Shown here piece by piece: positions 46,140 through 57,387 of a stretch of 64,000 bases of DNA. Each line of letters opens with the position of its first letter. Position 1 is the first letter of the stretch. Origin of the DNA: Stereum hirsutum FP-91666 SS1 (taxonomy: Eukaryota; Basidiomycota; Agaricomycetes; Russulales; Stereaceae); the NCBI RefSeq assembly GCF_000264905.1, contig NW_006763136.1, forward strand, positions 2,199,550 to 2,263,549, given 5' to 3'. Under the pieces are notes generated by a model that worked only from the letters and a program-made list of their open reading frames with translations, was not told where the DNA came from and did no database searches. Position numbers and translations under genes: made by a program.

Positions 46140-48406
46140 CTACTTGGAGCCACCGCTACCCCGCTTTTTGAGGCCTGGAGTGTCTTCCATGACATTTTTG
46201 ACACCCTGTTTCCAAACTTGAAGCTCTTTCTCAAGCCTTACCACCATTTCTCTGACCTCCCTCCCGACCTCCCCACCGTCATTCCTTGCCCCGAATCCGA
46301 CCTTCAGCTCGCTTCTCGCTCGAACGAGCGTATCGTGTGCGGCCTTTAGCCGAGCAGGACCACTTGGAGGGAACTTTCGGTTATTTGCATCCGGCGCGGG
46401 GGAGGGCTCATCGACTGCGAGGAGTTTGCCCAATTCAGCGATGGCGAGAGCGCGGATAGGATGCCCCGGTGTAAGGATGGTTGAAAGACCTGCGACCGTG
46501 GATGACGTTGCAAGGATGAGATTGTCCAGTGCTTCTTGAGTCATCGTCGATGGGAGAGTTGCGAGCAGAAGAGTTTGGTGCAGACGGGTGAGAGCCAGAA
46601 GAGGATGAGAAGAGGGCGTCAGTTTAGAGGAGGTGAGGATAGGAATAATGTTCGTAGTAAGCTGGAGAGCCTTGGCAGTTTCTATGATACTCAAATGTGA
46701 ATTCAATGCCCACGTCCGAAGTGAAGGCATCACGTACCAGTTAGTTGAAGTGATGTTGCCTTTTGAAGAGCCTCCTGACCGACTCGCAATGCGTCGAGCA
46801 CGGAATCTGTGGAAGATACAATAGCCTTGCACTTCCCGCAGCGACTGAGAGTATTTTCTGGTTAAACATGTAATTGGCCGTCAGTGTTCCGCAAATATCC
46901 GAATACGAGAGAATAAGGATCACCTTCGGTGGGTAGAGGGCATGTTCCGCCGCAATTTTTGGGGCACCAAATAGCTTCGCGAAGATCCATCCCGTCAGGT
47001 TGTGAGCATAAACTACACTTACAGGTGAAGTTGTAAGTGGTAGTCAAAGCCGCTTGCCTGTGGCCTCGCGGCATCGTCGTGTCGATATACGCGGTGAAAA
47101 TCTTGGGGCCCGAAGTAGCTATTTCAGAATGGATGTCCGAGAATATTTGTTGGAGCTTACCTCCTGATCCGGGGCAATATTCTTGATAGCGACGACCTGC
47201 ATCTGCGGCTCTTGCTGGGATGGGTCGGAGGTGGATCTCGGGTAGACCACGACAGCGTTTGGATCGCAAGAGTGATTGATCAAAGCTACTAAGGGAGAAA
47301 CTGAGACGCCCAGAGGTGTCAACGATGGTGCAGTCAAGGTGATTGAGTTCGTGATAAACTGTAGACGCAGGTCAATATCAATCCACGAAACAAGTGCGAG
47401 GCAAACGGTCGTCTAACCCGCGAAATGAGGTCGACGAGATCGGCCGCAGTGGTAATGCCGTATGCCCCGAGTTGTCCGGGAGCATCGAGTCCTAGGTATT
47501 TCACCACCGCATGGGCAAGATGGGTGTGTGATTCGTAGGTAGACGGTTGTAGGTCCTTCCTATCTTTTGAATCGGCATCAAAACATGAGTTCAGCTTGCC
47601 TCCATCGAGTTTGTACATGGCGCGTACGAGATTGCAAGCCATCGACCTCCTTAGCCTATAGAGCGCAAATTAAGATAGATTTCGCTGCTTCAAAGTCGCA
47701 AAGAATTTCCTTACCCAGGTACTTGAAGAGCGCAATTTCTGCTTCCTCCAGAGTAACCGACCAAGGCACCGGATGGGTTCGGCAGGGATGGACACGTCGG
47801 GCGAAGGAGCGTTAGCAGCCCATCGTTGTATGGCTGCACATTCCGGCTTATGCATTGTCCAGTCATTGTTCTGACAAGCCTAAAAATGGGTGTATCGTGA
47901 GTGATGAACCGACGCGAAAGTTAGGTGGTAAAATTTCTTACTGTGCTGCAGTACCAAATGACCCGACACCGAGTACAGCGCTTGAGTCCTGTTACCGGCG
48001 CAGGAGATGTGCAAGCAGAGCAGTACAGCTCCAAGTTTCGAGTTGATAGTACATGGACGTGTGGTTTCAAGGCCATCAGTGTGGCGCCTGGATGGAAGCA
48101 AGATCGTCAGCTTATTGCCCACCAAATAAATAGTGTGGGGGGTCACAAACCGGCAGACAGGGCTTCTCTCGCCCAGATCCCGCGCCCATCAGTAGAAGAA
48201 GTACGGATATCGAGGAAAGATGGCAATGCAGCGTATAATGGTTCAGATTGTATCTCAGCAACCTTCTTTACCAGCTCTGTAGACATCTCTGAAGTTTCCT
48301 TAGAACTCTGCCCATCTGCAGATGTCGCAGCGATCGTACTACCAGAGACAAAAGATTTCGACTCTTTGCTCTTTCGCTCGGAGCGCAAGTTAGAAAACGA
48401 CGACAT
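46140..48406 (-). CDS. SET/MYND-domain (SMYD-type) lysine methyltransferase-like protein
   Basis: Exons 48406..48151, 48087..47942, 47879..47715, 47655..47628, 47563..47418, 47358..47161, 47101..46924, 46857..46738, 46681..46140; 1779 nt, 592 aa. A Ser/Lys-rich start is followed by the first SET segment (TDGRGIWA, about 72-79), a MYND zinc finger (CSAC .. CTRC .. WYCSTACQ .. HKPEC, about 108-150), the SET core with NHSCDPNAVV (about 270), the AYID tyrosine motif, a cysteine-rich post-SET (CKCSLC) and a C-terminal helical region (TPR-like in SMYD proteins). It would transfer methyl groups from S-adenosylmethionine to lysines of histone or other proteins. The 28-nt exon 4 is required to join KEVDGLQSH with RKDLQP in phase. 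Substrate unknown. Confidence 0.9.
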
Positions 48407-48881
48407 AGAGATGGTAAGACGGGCTTTGTTCTACTGTAGACCTTTTTAGGTGACCAATATGAAGAGTTGACGTCAAATGCGGAGTTTGAATAATGATGTT
48501 ACCTTCGAGTGGCGTAGCTTTTCGCACAAGACCACTCTGGTCATGCAAATGTTACGGATGCGTAACCGATTTGTGGGCATTCCTCTGTTTCATAGTACTG
48601 TATGTCGCAGTGTTGGCACTTCGGCACTTCAGATCTCATTCGGGCGTGAACTATGAATACTTCGCTACCTGACCGTAGTACAATGATACCCTCTTCTTAT
48701 ATTCCATCAACAAACATCAAGTAACATAGAGGCAATACAAACACAACAATCCCATCCGTTATTCGTTATAGTAGTAAGAGTAAGAGCTAAAAAGCTACAG
48801 TCGTTGATAATTCATCCTTAGTTAAACCGCGCCACACGCCCCAGAGGCAAGAGAAACAGAAGAAAGACTCGAGATAGTCGT
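48407..48881. other. intergenic spacer
   Basis: 475 bp upstream of the SMYD-type gene and downstream of fimbrin (both minus). No gene recognised. Confidence 0.4.
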
Positions 48882-51240
48882 TTACTGAGCGATGCTCATC
48901 AAACTGCCTACGAAGGTCAAGATCTGTAGGGAAGGTAATGAATGAGCCTCAACGAAACTCGCACACAGTTGATGAAAGGTAATTACGAGACGGGGACGAA
49001 TGTCGACGATATCCTCAGGTACCAAGAAAATCAACGCATTCATCTTCCTGGCAATCGAGATGGCCAGTTTCGCTGCAGAGGGAACGTGTGTTAGCTTCAG
49101 TCTTGATCAAGCATATCTCACACAAAACCAACCGTTTTGCCTGCGGTCCTCATAGTCGCCGTTCTGATCCACATTGATGACCATGGTGGGGTCAACTATT
49201 CCAGGCTGAATGGCATCCAGGAGATCGAGGAAGAACAGGCCAGTGGTAATAGACGGGTCTTTGAACGACCGCAACGGTTTCACGTTCGGCTTTGCCTTCT
49301 GAGCCGTTGTATTCGCCCATTTGAGGATCTCCGTATCGCTGATCGGACGGCCTTGTCCAGTTTTGGAAAGAGAGGTCAACGTCTTTGTGATGCTCATCCT
49401 AGTATACCGAGCATTGAGTAAGAGCATCAGGTTATAGAGTAAGCGAATGACGCACCTCATGAGCTGCCAAACGAGACCGAGCACCAGAGTCTTACTCCCA
49501 TCGACAATATCCGCTCCTTGGATACCAACCAGATGCATGCCACTGTTCTTACCCAACTCGACCGCATAGTTCGTGTTCTCCACCTGCTTGAACCTCGACA
49601 AATTGCTCTGGTTCGGTGTCACACCTATCTCCTCCTCTTCCTCGTCCCCGTCAAACGATTGTCGCACTGGGGATGTGACACCGCCCTTTGGCTTCGAGAC
49701 TCGCCTCCAGATGACGGAGCCAGGGGCGATTTTATCGAACGCTTGCAGGAGGATCAGGCCATCCTTCAAGTTCTCGAACAAGTTGAATACGGCTGGGTCA
49801 ACACCGAGCGAGTTGAGCCAGAGCGTGAAGACGCGAGCCTCGCGCTCTCCCTCCGCGTCAAAGTCCTCGACAACCCCGTAATCTTTCGCTTCTTGTTCGT
49901 CGAGGGGAGCGAGGCCGGGATGCGTGTTGAAGAGGTTAGCGACGAAGGCGAGGTTAAGGCGAGGGTTACCGGCGACAAGGGAGGAGGGGGTGAGATATTT
50001 GCGACAACCAATGGCAGCGGCATTCTGGAGAACTTCTTCCGCGCGTTGATGGAGGTCGCGAGTCTGAAGAGGCGCACGAGAGCATTCATCGGGTTTGAGC
50101 TGGTTAAGTAAGACGGTGTAGTTCTCGCCATCCTTGACGTCTTTGCTGAAGTTGTTCACCCTAGATAACGAGAATTAGTATGAGACGATATGATGCGAGC
50201 ACAAAGATCAAGGTAGCACACCTCCTCGGCCATCCCGCCTGTTTGAGGTGGTAGTTGAACCATCTCAACAAAATTTGGTCCGGAGTCAACCGCAAGAGGT
50301 CTTCAATTGTTTCTCCCTCCTCACATAGACGGTACAACTCTGGGTGCAGCTTGATATCGATCTGGCTGAGCAACCCTTTCCGGATGATTTGCCAGATCAG
50401 GCCGAGAATCAGATGTTCTGTGCCCTCCGCAATATCTGACGGTCCAATGTTGACGACGGAACAGCCAATGGCTTTGGTAGAAGAAATGACGATGTTATTG
50501 TTCTCGGTGATCTTGAAGGCATTGAGCGGTTTGCGAGCGGTAGGTTTGTTGAGAACACGCATATCGATGGTGTCGGGGACCGAGTCGTTTATGAGTTTAC
50601 AGAGAATGAGACCATCACGGCATTCGTCGAAGAGTTGCATGGTGTCGGTGGGAATCGGAATGCGTTCTCCTACGTCTGGGTCGTCTTCCAAAATCTACGC
50701 AAAGCATGAGGAAGAGCTGCGAAGCAGGAGTAATGGAACGTACGCCATTGATGTGATTGGTGAATTCTCTTCGTTCATCCTCGTTGATCGTATGGCTGAC
50801 GTTCGCGTTTGAGCCTTGCACTGTGACCTTGCCCGCCTTCGTAGATATCGACGATGTGTTGGACCGAAGCTTTACGTTGAGCTGAAATGTTGAACAGAGT
50901 CAGTCTTGGGACATGAGGGGACTATGTCCGTGGAAACCGATGACGCACCTCGACCCAGTCTTCAAGCTCAACCTTTCCACTGGCATCGACACTGACGTGC
51001 TTGAGCGTCTCACGAGCACGGTCGTAGGACTCTCCCCGAGATTGCAAAGCATGTAGTACGGATGCCTTGTCAATCCGTCCAGTGGAATCTGTGTCGATCG
51101 CGCTGCTCATCCATACGGATATCGTCAGGGGGAATTGGGGATATGTAAAAGATGCAGACGGACTTGAAGCGATTGATGAGCTCAAACATCTCATCTTGAG
51201 TAACCTCTGGATATTTCTTCTGCAGTCGGATGGCTTGCAT
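48882..51240 (-). CDS. SAC6: fimbrin (plastin), actin-bundling protein
   Basis: Exons 51240..51164, 51102..50949, 50881..50744, 50694..50222, 50160..49456, 49398..49133, 49072..48987, 48923..48882; 1941 nt, 646 aa, the normal fimbrin length. An EF-hand-like head (LQKKYPEVTQDEMFELINRF, then AIDTDSTGRIDKASVL and ARETLKHVSVDASGKVELED, about 5-80) is followed by four calponin-homology domains in two actin-binding modules: DGLILCKLINDSVPDTID, NNIVISSTKAIGCSVVNIG, LLRWFNYHLKQAGW, LWLNSLGVDPAVFNLFENL and ILKWANTTAQKAK mark them. Fimbrin cross-links actin filaments in patches and cables. The intron 1 donor is taken as GTCCGT because it yields the conserved F.AID; the alternative two-codon shift breaks frame. 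Start agrees with yeast Sac6, whose first residues are similarly short before LQ.KFP. Confidence 0.95.
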
Positions 51241-51536
51241 GTTGTGGTGAATGGGTGGGGAATAGTGGGGGCCTAGCGTAGACGGTGAGTGCGTACAAAT
51301 ACTGCACGCCACCTGAAGTCATCGCCATCGCCGCTTTGCGGAATTCGCCGACGCCACAGCCGCCGCTGCGCCGGAGCTCGTTCACCGCTCTTTCCCCAAG
51401 ACTTGCTCAGCACTTTGACTCATGGTTGCCTTCCTTCTCCGTCTCCTTCTTTTCCTTGTTTCCTCACTTGGGAAGCCCATGCATTGCCGGAGAACTCTCA
51501 TAAATACGAAAATCGGAAACTCAGCAGTACGTCAAA

Positions 51537-51959
51537 ATGACCCTCCTCTCACAATGTACCTCTCACCCAGATGGCAGTGAGAGGCGGAGAGGCCTTCAAG
51601 TTGGCCTTTTCGGTGCACAGTCTTTCCATCATGATCTAATACCTTGCCCATCGACTCGTGCGTACTGCTCTTGGCCGCAGAACGGTGAACTCGCCCAGCC
51701 TATGTGTCGTTGCTGTGCCCTTATTCTAACTATCGAACTTTCGCAGCATGCATTCACGGCATCCGGTCCTCTCGGATATATATTTTCAAAAGCACCCTTT
51801 CTGAACCGTAAGTTCGCGATGACACGGAAATCTAATTTTATAACGATCACATGGGTATATTGTAGCATATGTGAAGATCGACGGCATGCGGCTGCTCATG
51901 TCGAGGATCTTACAGGAAACTTCCTACGCAATGGATCGAGCCTCTTTATGCTCCTCTGA
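51537..51959 (+). CDS. possible small unknown protein
   Basis: A 140-codon open frame starting ATG after GTACGTCAAA. Alternatively it is spliced: a GTAAGT donor after TTTCTGAACC (about 51811) and a TTGTAG acceptor near 51866 would change the C-terminus to PYVKIDGMRLLMSRILQE, which reads more protein-like than the continuous frame. No domain or family recognised. It lies divergently from fimbrin, sharing about 300 bp of promoter. It may be a real short gene or chance; both models are offered with low confidence. Confidence 0.25.
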   Translation: MTLLSQCTSHPDGSERRRGLQVGLFGAQSFHHDLIPCPSTRAYCSWPQNGELAQPMCRCCALILTIELSQHAFTASGPLGYIFSKAPFLNRKFAMTRKSNFITITWVYCSICEDRRHAAAHVEDLTGNFLRNGSSLFMLL

Positions 51960-52990
51960 ACGAACGCGTGGGACAAAGGAGGTATTGGTTTTTTTCTGCC
52001 TTCTTGCTTCATCCACCCGGATCCTCTGCACTTCTCTCTGTTCTGCTACATGTCGCCTCAGCCTTCGGCGCTTCCGCTGCCTGCTCAGTCCTTCCCCCGT
52101 TCTTCCGCCGTTTCGGCGGAGATGGAGATGACTTCTGACCCTTCGATATAACGGGACAGAGATGGAGAACGAATATCCCATTTGTTAGTCGACGCTATAG
52201 CCCCGCTCAGAGTCAATCCTCTGCGGTGAACCGTGGGTGGCTGTCGCGTTGCTGGAGGTTGCTGGTTGAAAGGGCTTGAAGAACGACACAACTGGGTGTC
52301 AGGTGACGAAGAACAGTGCCAATGTACATTGTACGGGTCTTCTTGATTTCGAGAGGCCCAAGGGTCGACGTCTTAAGTTCGACCCTTTGTTACTAAAAGA
52401 CAATAGGCGGATTTGCGTGTCAAATACGACGCGTGATCCGCGCCGAACACGTGCCCACGGAAGAACCCAGTGCCAACTTCGCCAAAGGGGAACAAAGCAT
52501 TGTCCATATTGAGACGGTTGCTGAGGCACCGATATCAAGTCGCGTTCCTGTTGCTTGTACACGACCCTGATCGTGAGGACAGACTCGATGGAAGGGTCAC
52601 AAAGGCTTTCTTTGCATCTGACAAACAGTCTGTGCAAAGATATCTACTAGTCGATCGCATAGCGATTGCCAGAATTCACCCCGTGTCTCTGGCAGAATAG
52701 GAAGACAGGAATGGAAAACGGAGGGACTCGACACTCGAATACAAGCTAGGAAAGTGTTCAAGGTGCCGCGAGGCCGTCTAAATACTCGATCGGTATCTGG
52801 CACTCTGATAGTAGATGGGTGACACGAGGGCACCTGAAGTAGAGAACAAAGGTGATCGGCATGACTGCTCATGCCACAGCTTTTTCACGGCCCATCGCCA
52901 TCGTGACAATCACTTTCAGTAATAAAAGACCTTCATTGTTCGACGGCCACGACCACTACAAGCTCCTCGATCCGACCAGGCTAGAACACA

Positions 52991-52998
52991 TATATAAG
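52991..52998 (+). promoter_or_regulatory. TATA box of coiled-coil protein gene
   Basis: TATATAAG, 212 bp before the ATG at 53203; removal of the inferred 70-bp leader intron (53088..53157) brings the mRNA distance into the usual range. Confidence 0.45.
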
Positions 52999-53202
52999 GT
53001 GTATACTGAGGAGAAAGCAGACAGTATACCACCCCAACAGATCGACGATATCCACAGTCCAACCCAGCCGGAGCTAGGGAGGATCAAGTAAGTTCCAGCG
53101 GCTTCCTCTGTACATTCCCACTAGCAAGTCTTACGCTCACGTTTCTCTCCTTATCAGCTGTCAACAACGACCTCGAGCAACCCCAAGTACCGCATTTACA
53201 AG

Positions 53203-54096
53203 ATGGCTCCGTACGAGAACACCCGCAAGAGATCACCACAGAAGGCAAAATACGACGCCAACGCAGCTAGGCGAGCTGATATTCTCGCGTTATATGGACC
53301 CGCTAATGCTGACCGTGTCACGATCGTGCCCAGTGATACTGGAAAGGGCTTGCGAACGATATTTCCCCGAGAGAACTCACTCGTAGACTGGACGAGTGCC
53401 TCCGCCCCTCAAGCTACTGGTGTTGTCCCTAACATGGCTACCGAGGATGAAGAGGACATGAAGTCCGAGAGCTCTAGCGAGCGTTCTCTGACACCAACTC
53501 CTTCGCGACCATTCGGCGGCACATCGCCTGTGCAAGGAGCACGCAGGCAGCTCTCGCGAGAAACCACGATCAAGGCCTGTGACAGCCCTGGACTCGGCGA
53601 GGAAGAATCTCGACGAGTGTTTGGTAACTCTTTCGGACGCAGCAATGGGTCATTTTTGGCCAGGGATGGTGGTTCGAGTGTTGTTGATCCGTCGAAGGCT
53701 CGGGAGAAGCTGTTGAAAATAGAGCGGAAGGAAGCGAGGGAAGAGGCCCGACAGATGATGAAAGAGCTCAACAACAACCAAGTGGAGGTTAGCAAGCAGA
53801 TAAAGCTCACGAAGAATAACCTTGCGGAGATGCAAGCGAGGATGGCTGCTTTGGAGAAGAAGAAGGCAGCAATGGTAGGAATGATGGCTTCGTTGAAGGA
53901 GCCCGGCAATGGCTCGAACAAAGGAAGCGGTACGATCTCGACTTTTTCGACTTGCGATGTCGTTGTGAAGGAGGCGGGATACGAGGGCTCGACGAGGACT
54001 AGCGATCTCAACCTCATGGACGAGGCTGATTTTGGCAAACCCGGAAGAGAGACAGGCTCTCGGGTGGACATGCGGCACAGGATTGTCATCCCCTGA
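53203..54096 (+). CDS. unknown protein with central coiled coil
   Basis: A single coding exon, 297 aa. The N-terminus is basic (NTRKRSPQKAKYDANAARRA) and contains DILALYGP; residues about 85-165 are Ser/Thr/Pro-rich with likely phosphorylation sites (SERSLTPTPSR); residues about 170-230 form a strongly predicted coiled coil (KLLKIERKEAREEARQMMKE, LAEMQARMAALEKKKAAM). The C-terminus is low-complexity with TRTSDLNLMDEADF. I recognise no named family. Start chosen at the first ATG after the inferred leader intron, context AAG ATG GCT. Coding status is supported by the length, codon periodicity and a poly-T/A-rich 3' flank; the antisense frame 53409..54089 is its shadow. Confidence 0.72.
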   Translation: MAPYENTRKRSPQKAKYDANAARRADILALYGPANADRVTIVPSDTGKGLRTIFPRENSLVDWTSASAPQATGVVPNMATEDEEDMKSESSSERSLTPTPSRPFGGTSPVQGARRQLSRETTIKACDSPGLGEEESRRVFGNSFGRSNGSFLARDGGSSVVDPSKAREKLLKIERKEAREEARQMMKELNNNQVEVSKQIKLTKNNLAEMQARMAALEKKKAAMVGMMASLKEPGNGSNKGSGTISTFSTCDVVVKEAGYEGSTRTSDLNLMDEADFGKPGRETGSRVDMRHRIVIP

Positions 54097-54432
54097 GAGG
54101 ATTCTGAGAAAGAAAGAGAGCGGTGTTTGTACTGTATAATAAAAAAAGGATGCCAGTGACTTGTGTAGCAAGTGCTATGGCAAGGGCGGCGTAGAAATGT
54201 ATTTTAGCGAGGGCCACATTCCGGTGCCACAGCCACGTGTAAACAAAGCCACGTTCGCACAACTTGTCGACTCTTTGACGATTTCATCCACGATCTCAGA
54301 CTTACCATCGCCTTGACAGGTTCATTATTCCTCTCAATCTTTGACCCAGATACAGCCTCACAGCAACGATACAATAACTATAAAGAAATCGGTGGTACAA
54401 CACAGAGTGCACGGGCCCAGCCAAAGGAGGCT
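54097..54432. other. convergent spacer
   Basis: 336 bp between two facing genes; contains AATAAA-like sequence (TATAATAAAAAAAG near 54135) that could serve as polyadenylation signal for the plus-strand gene. Confidence 0.4.
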
Positions 54433-55849
54433 TTACTCGAACCTGACCTTTCGAGCCCCTCCTCCCTCCTTCCTCGTCTTGACGGCTGATGATGTACTAT
54501 CAGTCATATTATTCAACTCAATACCCTCACGAACCTCCTCCAACTCCGCAAGCCACTTCTCTTTAGCAACGGCCACCTTGCGCTCGATCTCCCGCTCGAC
54601 TTTGCTCTCCTGTTCTCCCCTTCTTCGCTGGTACTCTGCACTCATACGCACTCGATCCCGCTCGCTCAAGTCTGGTTTGATGATAGTGGCCAGAAAATTG
54701 GCCTCGATCTGACTCTGCTGGTCGGCCCTCGCCTTCCGAGTGTCGACACGTACGCGCTGAGCAACCTCCTCGAACCTAATCCCTGATGAATGTCGGGAGA
54801 CGTGCTGATTCTTAATCAGGTGGGTTGAAGACTCCTTGAGCTTCGCATGTTCCCCGATGTGCTGCTGATATGCATCTTGGAGAAGAAGGCGAGCTTGGCG
54901 ATAGACTCCTTGGAAGACCAGCAAGTGCATGTCGGTCAAGGCCTCGAGCTCCATCTCATCATCAGGCAAATCTCCGAACACCTCCCACCGTCTGCTCTCG
55001 AGCTGTTTCTGCGCCTCTTCCTCAGCCCATTCCCTGATGACCTTTACGTAGGTGAAGAATCCCCGCGACCGCAGGCGGCACCTCTGCTCATCGTTGGCCT
55101 GAGGAACCTCCGCGAATTGCAGTGCCTCCCTTTCGAGTTCATCGTCCAACGTGACCTTGCTTGAACTCGCCTTGGCGTTGGTGGTGTTTCTTGGGCGAGG
55201 CGCAATAGTGGCTACAGTCGGCTGATGTCGGCACGTCAAGAGCGCCCTGAAGCTGGAAAAGCAGATCTACTCACCGTTGTCGCCGACCGTTTAAGTGGCG
55301 GGCCATGCGGCCGTTCGTGCCACGGCAGTGACGAGATTGACCTCTTTACTGGTACTGGGGGCGCTGGTGGGGCTACTACGACATTTATCTTAGTGCCTCT
55401 TCTGCGTCACGAAAAGCTTAATTTACCTTCAATCTCGTCGATGTATCGCGGCATGGCCATGATTGCTTCAACGATGGCCCTCTCTTCCTCTGTTATATTT
55501 CCGGATGTCCAGTCGCTCTCGTCAAGCTTGGCCACCCGCAGACGCCACCTCCATTCGGTCTGAGCGCGCTCGACGAACGTGATCAGTGCCTTTCTCCTGT
55601 CATTCCTCTGCTCTCTGCGACGCCACCCTGATCAGCATTCCGTACTCTTCTGAACTCAGCAGAGAAACAACGAAACACATACCTCCATCTTCCCTCATCG
55701 GTCTCGTCCTTACCCTTGGCCTCCATCACCATTGCAAGCGCGCGATCCAATTGGCTACGCTCCTTTGCCAACGGTATCTTCATAGAGTCCCAGAGCTTCC
55801 GGACCTGTTTGCAACGCTGGAGCGCGTCGTATGAGGTGCTGACGACCAT
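54433..55849 (-). CDS. unknown, helix-rich charged protein
   Basis: Exons 55849..55683, 55614..55427, 55375..55275, 55221..54433; 1245 nt, 414 aa. The N-terminal half is helical and Arg/Glu-rich (LAKERSQLDRALAMVMEAKG, then ALITFVERAQTEWRWRLR and NITEEERAIVEAIMAMPRYI); a Pro-rich linker (VAPPAPPVPVKRS) leads to a second helical region with long runs of Glu/Arg (IREWAEEEAQKQLE, RDRVRMSAEYQRRRGEQE) that should form a coiled coil. No known family seen. Exon 2 begins at the TCGCAG acceptor because the nearer GATCAG acceptor leads to a stop. Convergent with the gene at 53203; any shared function would be a guess. Confidence 0.7.
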
Positions 55850-56787
55850 GATGTGCAGTCCAGGACAAGCAGTTATGAATATTGAAGTGATTGAGGGGTA
55901 TGGAATGTGTGAGATGACGGTGGCGGTATAAGAGAGACTTGCGGAGAGGGTTTATGGCCCGTTCGAGGTATTGGGCTATCCGCTATTAACTCGCACTCAC
56001 ACGTGCCCAATGACATCGCTTTGCGCCATCATCCGGCACCGTTCCTTCCAATCGCAACCCATCGCCTTCAAGCATCTCTGGACCTACTTCATAAAACAAA
56101 GGGCAACAGTTACTGACGCACCATCTGAGACACTTTGCATTCATCCAGCAACGTGTTATTTATCCGCGTTGGTTTCAGCAGCCCCACAGCTGTCGGTGTG
56201 CATGTGTTGCGATTATCTACATCAACACGTTGCAAACGTTCGGCGCACTCGTTGTTCTCACTCACAAGGGCTGCCGCGTCCGTTTGAACACAGACCGTCC
56301 TGAAGCGTTAATTGACTTCTCGCCATTCGTCCAACGCACCGCCCGGGAGAACGCGAACTATAACCTGTGTACGGAGGTGCTTTGTGCCTAGTCAAAGACG
56401 ATGAACTCATGCTGTGTTACATTTCTAGACCTACGATCTCTAAATGAGCGAGATTGGGCGATCTCGCATAGTCATACTTAGGTCAAACCGCTTCTGCATT
56501 CACAATTGCAGCCATTTTCGAAGTGACGTGGTCGTTGGGCCTTTCACAAGCCTATGCGTTCGCCACTCGACTTAGGCGGTGGGCCCGTCGTCGGATAAGA
56601 TATCGTTTTTCCCTGACTATGCATAGGAATATACTGCCGCAACCAAAACACACTAAACTAATTATCGATGTACACGGAGACTTACACTACACAGTCGTAC
56701 CGCCTGAAACTGCAATATGAAGAGGTACAAATAAAGAATACGTACGCCACCTTCACCAGCCTATTGAACATCAACCCCACGAATGCG
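55850..56787. other. intergenic region, nothing recognised
   Basis: 938 bp between two minus-strand genes, including the promoter of the 414-aa protein. No coding or repeat signal seen. Confidence 0.4.
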
Positions 56788-57387
56788 CTAACTTCGATCG
56801 TTTGGGACCAGACGCCTTGGCCTGTGGGGCAGAGGAAGCTGTATCGTTCTGAGAAGATCCTCCGGCGTCCACCCCCATCTCGCGCAAAGCTCTCCTATGA
56901 TCCACTCATCGCCCCGCTGGGACAATTTATCCCCGATATCGTCTCTAGTGCAGATTGATCCACGGCCAGGCGACTTGGTCGTGTCGTATTCCACAGCCGC
57001 CCATTCGATACGATCAGTGATGAATGGTCGTGACACTTGTCTCTGCTTTCGGAGGCGTGGCTCGGGTTTGGGGTTTAGGTGGCGCAGTTCAGGTGGCGGT
57101 GAGAGTGTGATAGAAGATGCGTCTTGCAGAGAATGTCAGAGAAATAATTAGAAGTGAGAATTTTTGGCGTCCACTACATCAGATACTCTCGTACTCACCC
57201 AGCTCTTTTTCTAAGGCGCCGCCCTGACTGATATCCAACTCGATCAAGGGAGGAACAGGTTTCCGCTATAAGATGGTCAGATTTATCAGTACTGTCCGTT
57301 TATACGTCCTTGCAACATTCCACAGCTGACCTTGATGTTCTGTCGCATTGTAGAGCGGGCAGACACTGTGCGAGAGTCAACCATCAT
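56788..57387 (-). CDS. small unknown basic protein
   Basis: Exons 57387..57331, 57265..57199, 57122..56788; 459 nt, 152 aa if started at MMVDSRTVSARS. The core reads IKRKPVPPLIELDISQGG, RPFITDRIEWAAVEYDTTKS and DEWIIGELCARWGWTPEDLL, which looks conserved, but I cannot name the family; a mitochondrial or ribosome-associated protein is one possibility by its size and charge only. An alternative 5' model removes 57410..57360 as an intron (GTAAGT..CACAG) and adds upstream residues ending TTAYIPPT; three overlapping upstream frames are open there and I cannot choose. The 3' exon is the most secure part. Confidence 0.5.

Larger units (their letters stand above)
51241..53202. other. intergenic region with one doubtful small gene and a 5' UTR intron
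   Basis: Includes the fimbrin promoter, the doubtful frame at 51537..51959, and the 5' leader of the gene at 53203. A GTAAGT at 53088 and TTATCAG ending at 53157 suggest a 70-bp intron in that leader. Other frames at 52276..52700 have no protein character. Confidence 0.35.

Noticed and set aside
49518..50111. 197-codon plus-strand open frame
   Set aside because: Antisense shadow of the fimbrin CH-domain exon.
53409..54089. 226-codon minus-strand open frame
   Set aside because: Antisense to the coiled-coil gene at 53203; its Ser/Leu/Phe-rich text mirrors Glu/Lys/Arg codons of the coiled coil.
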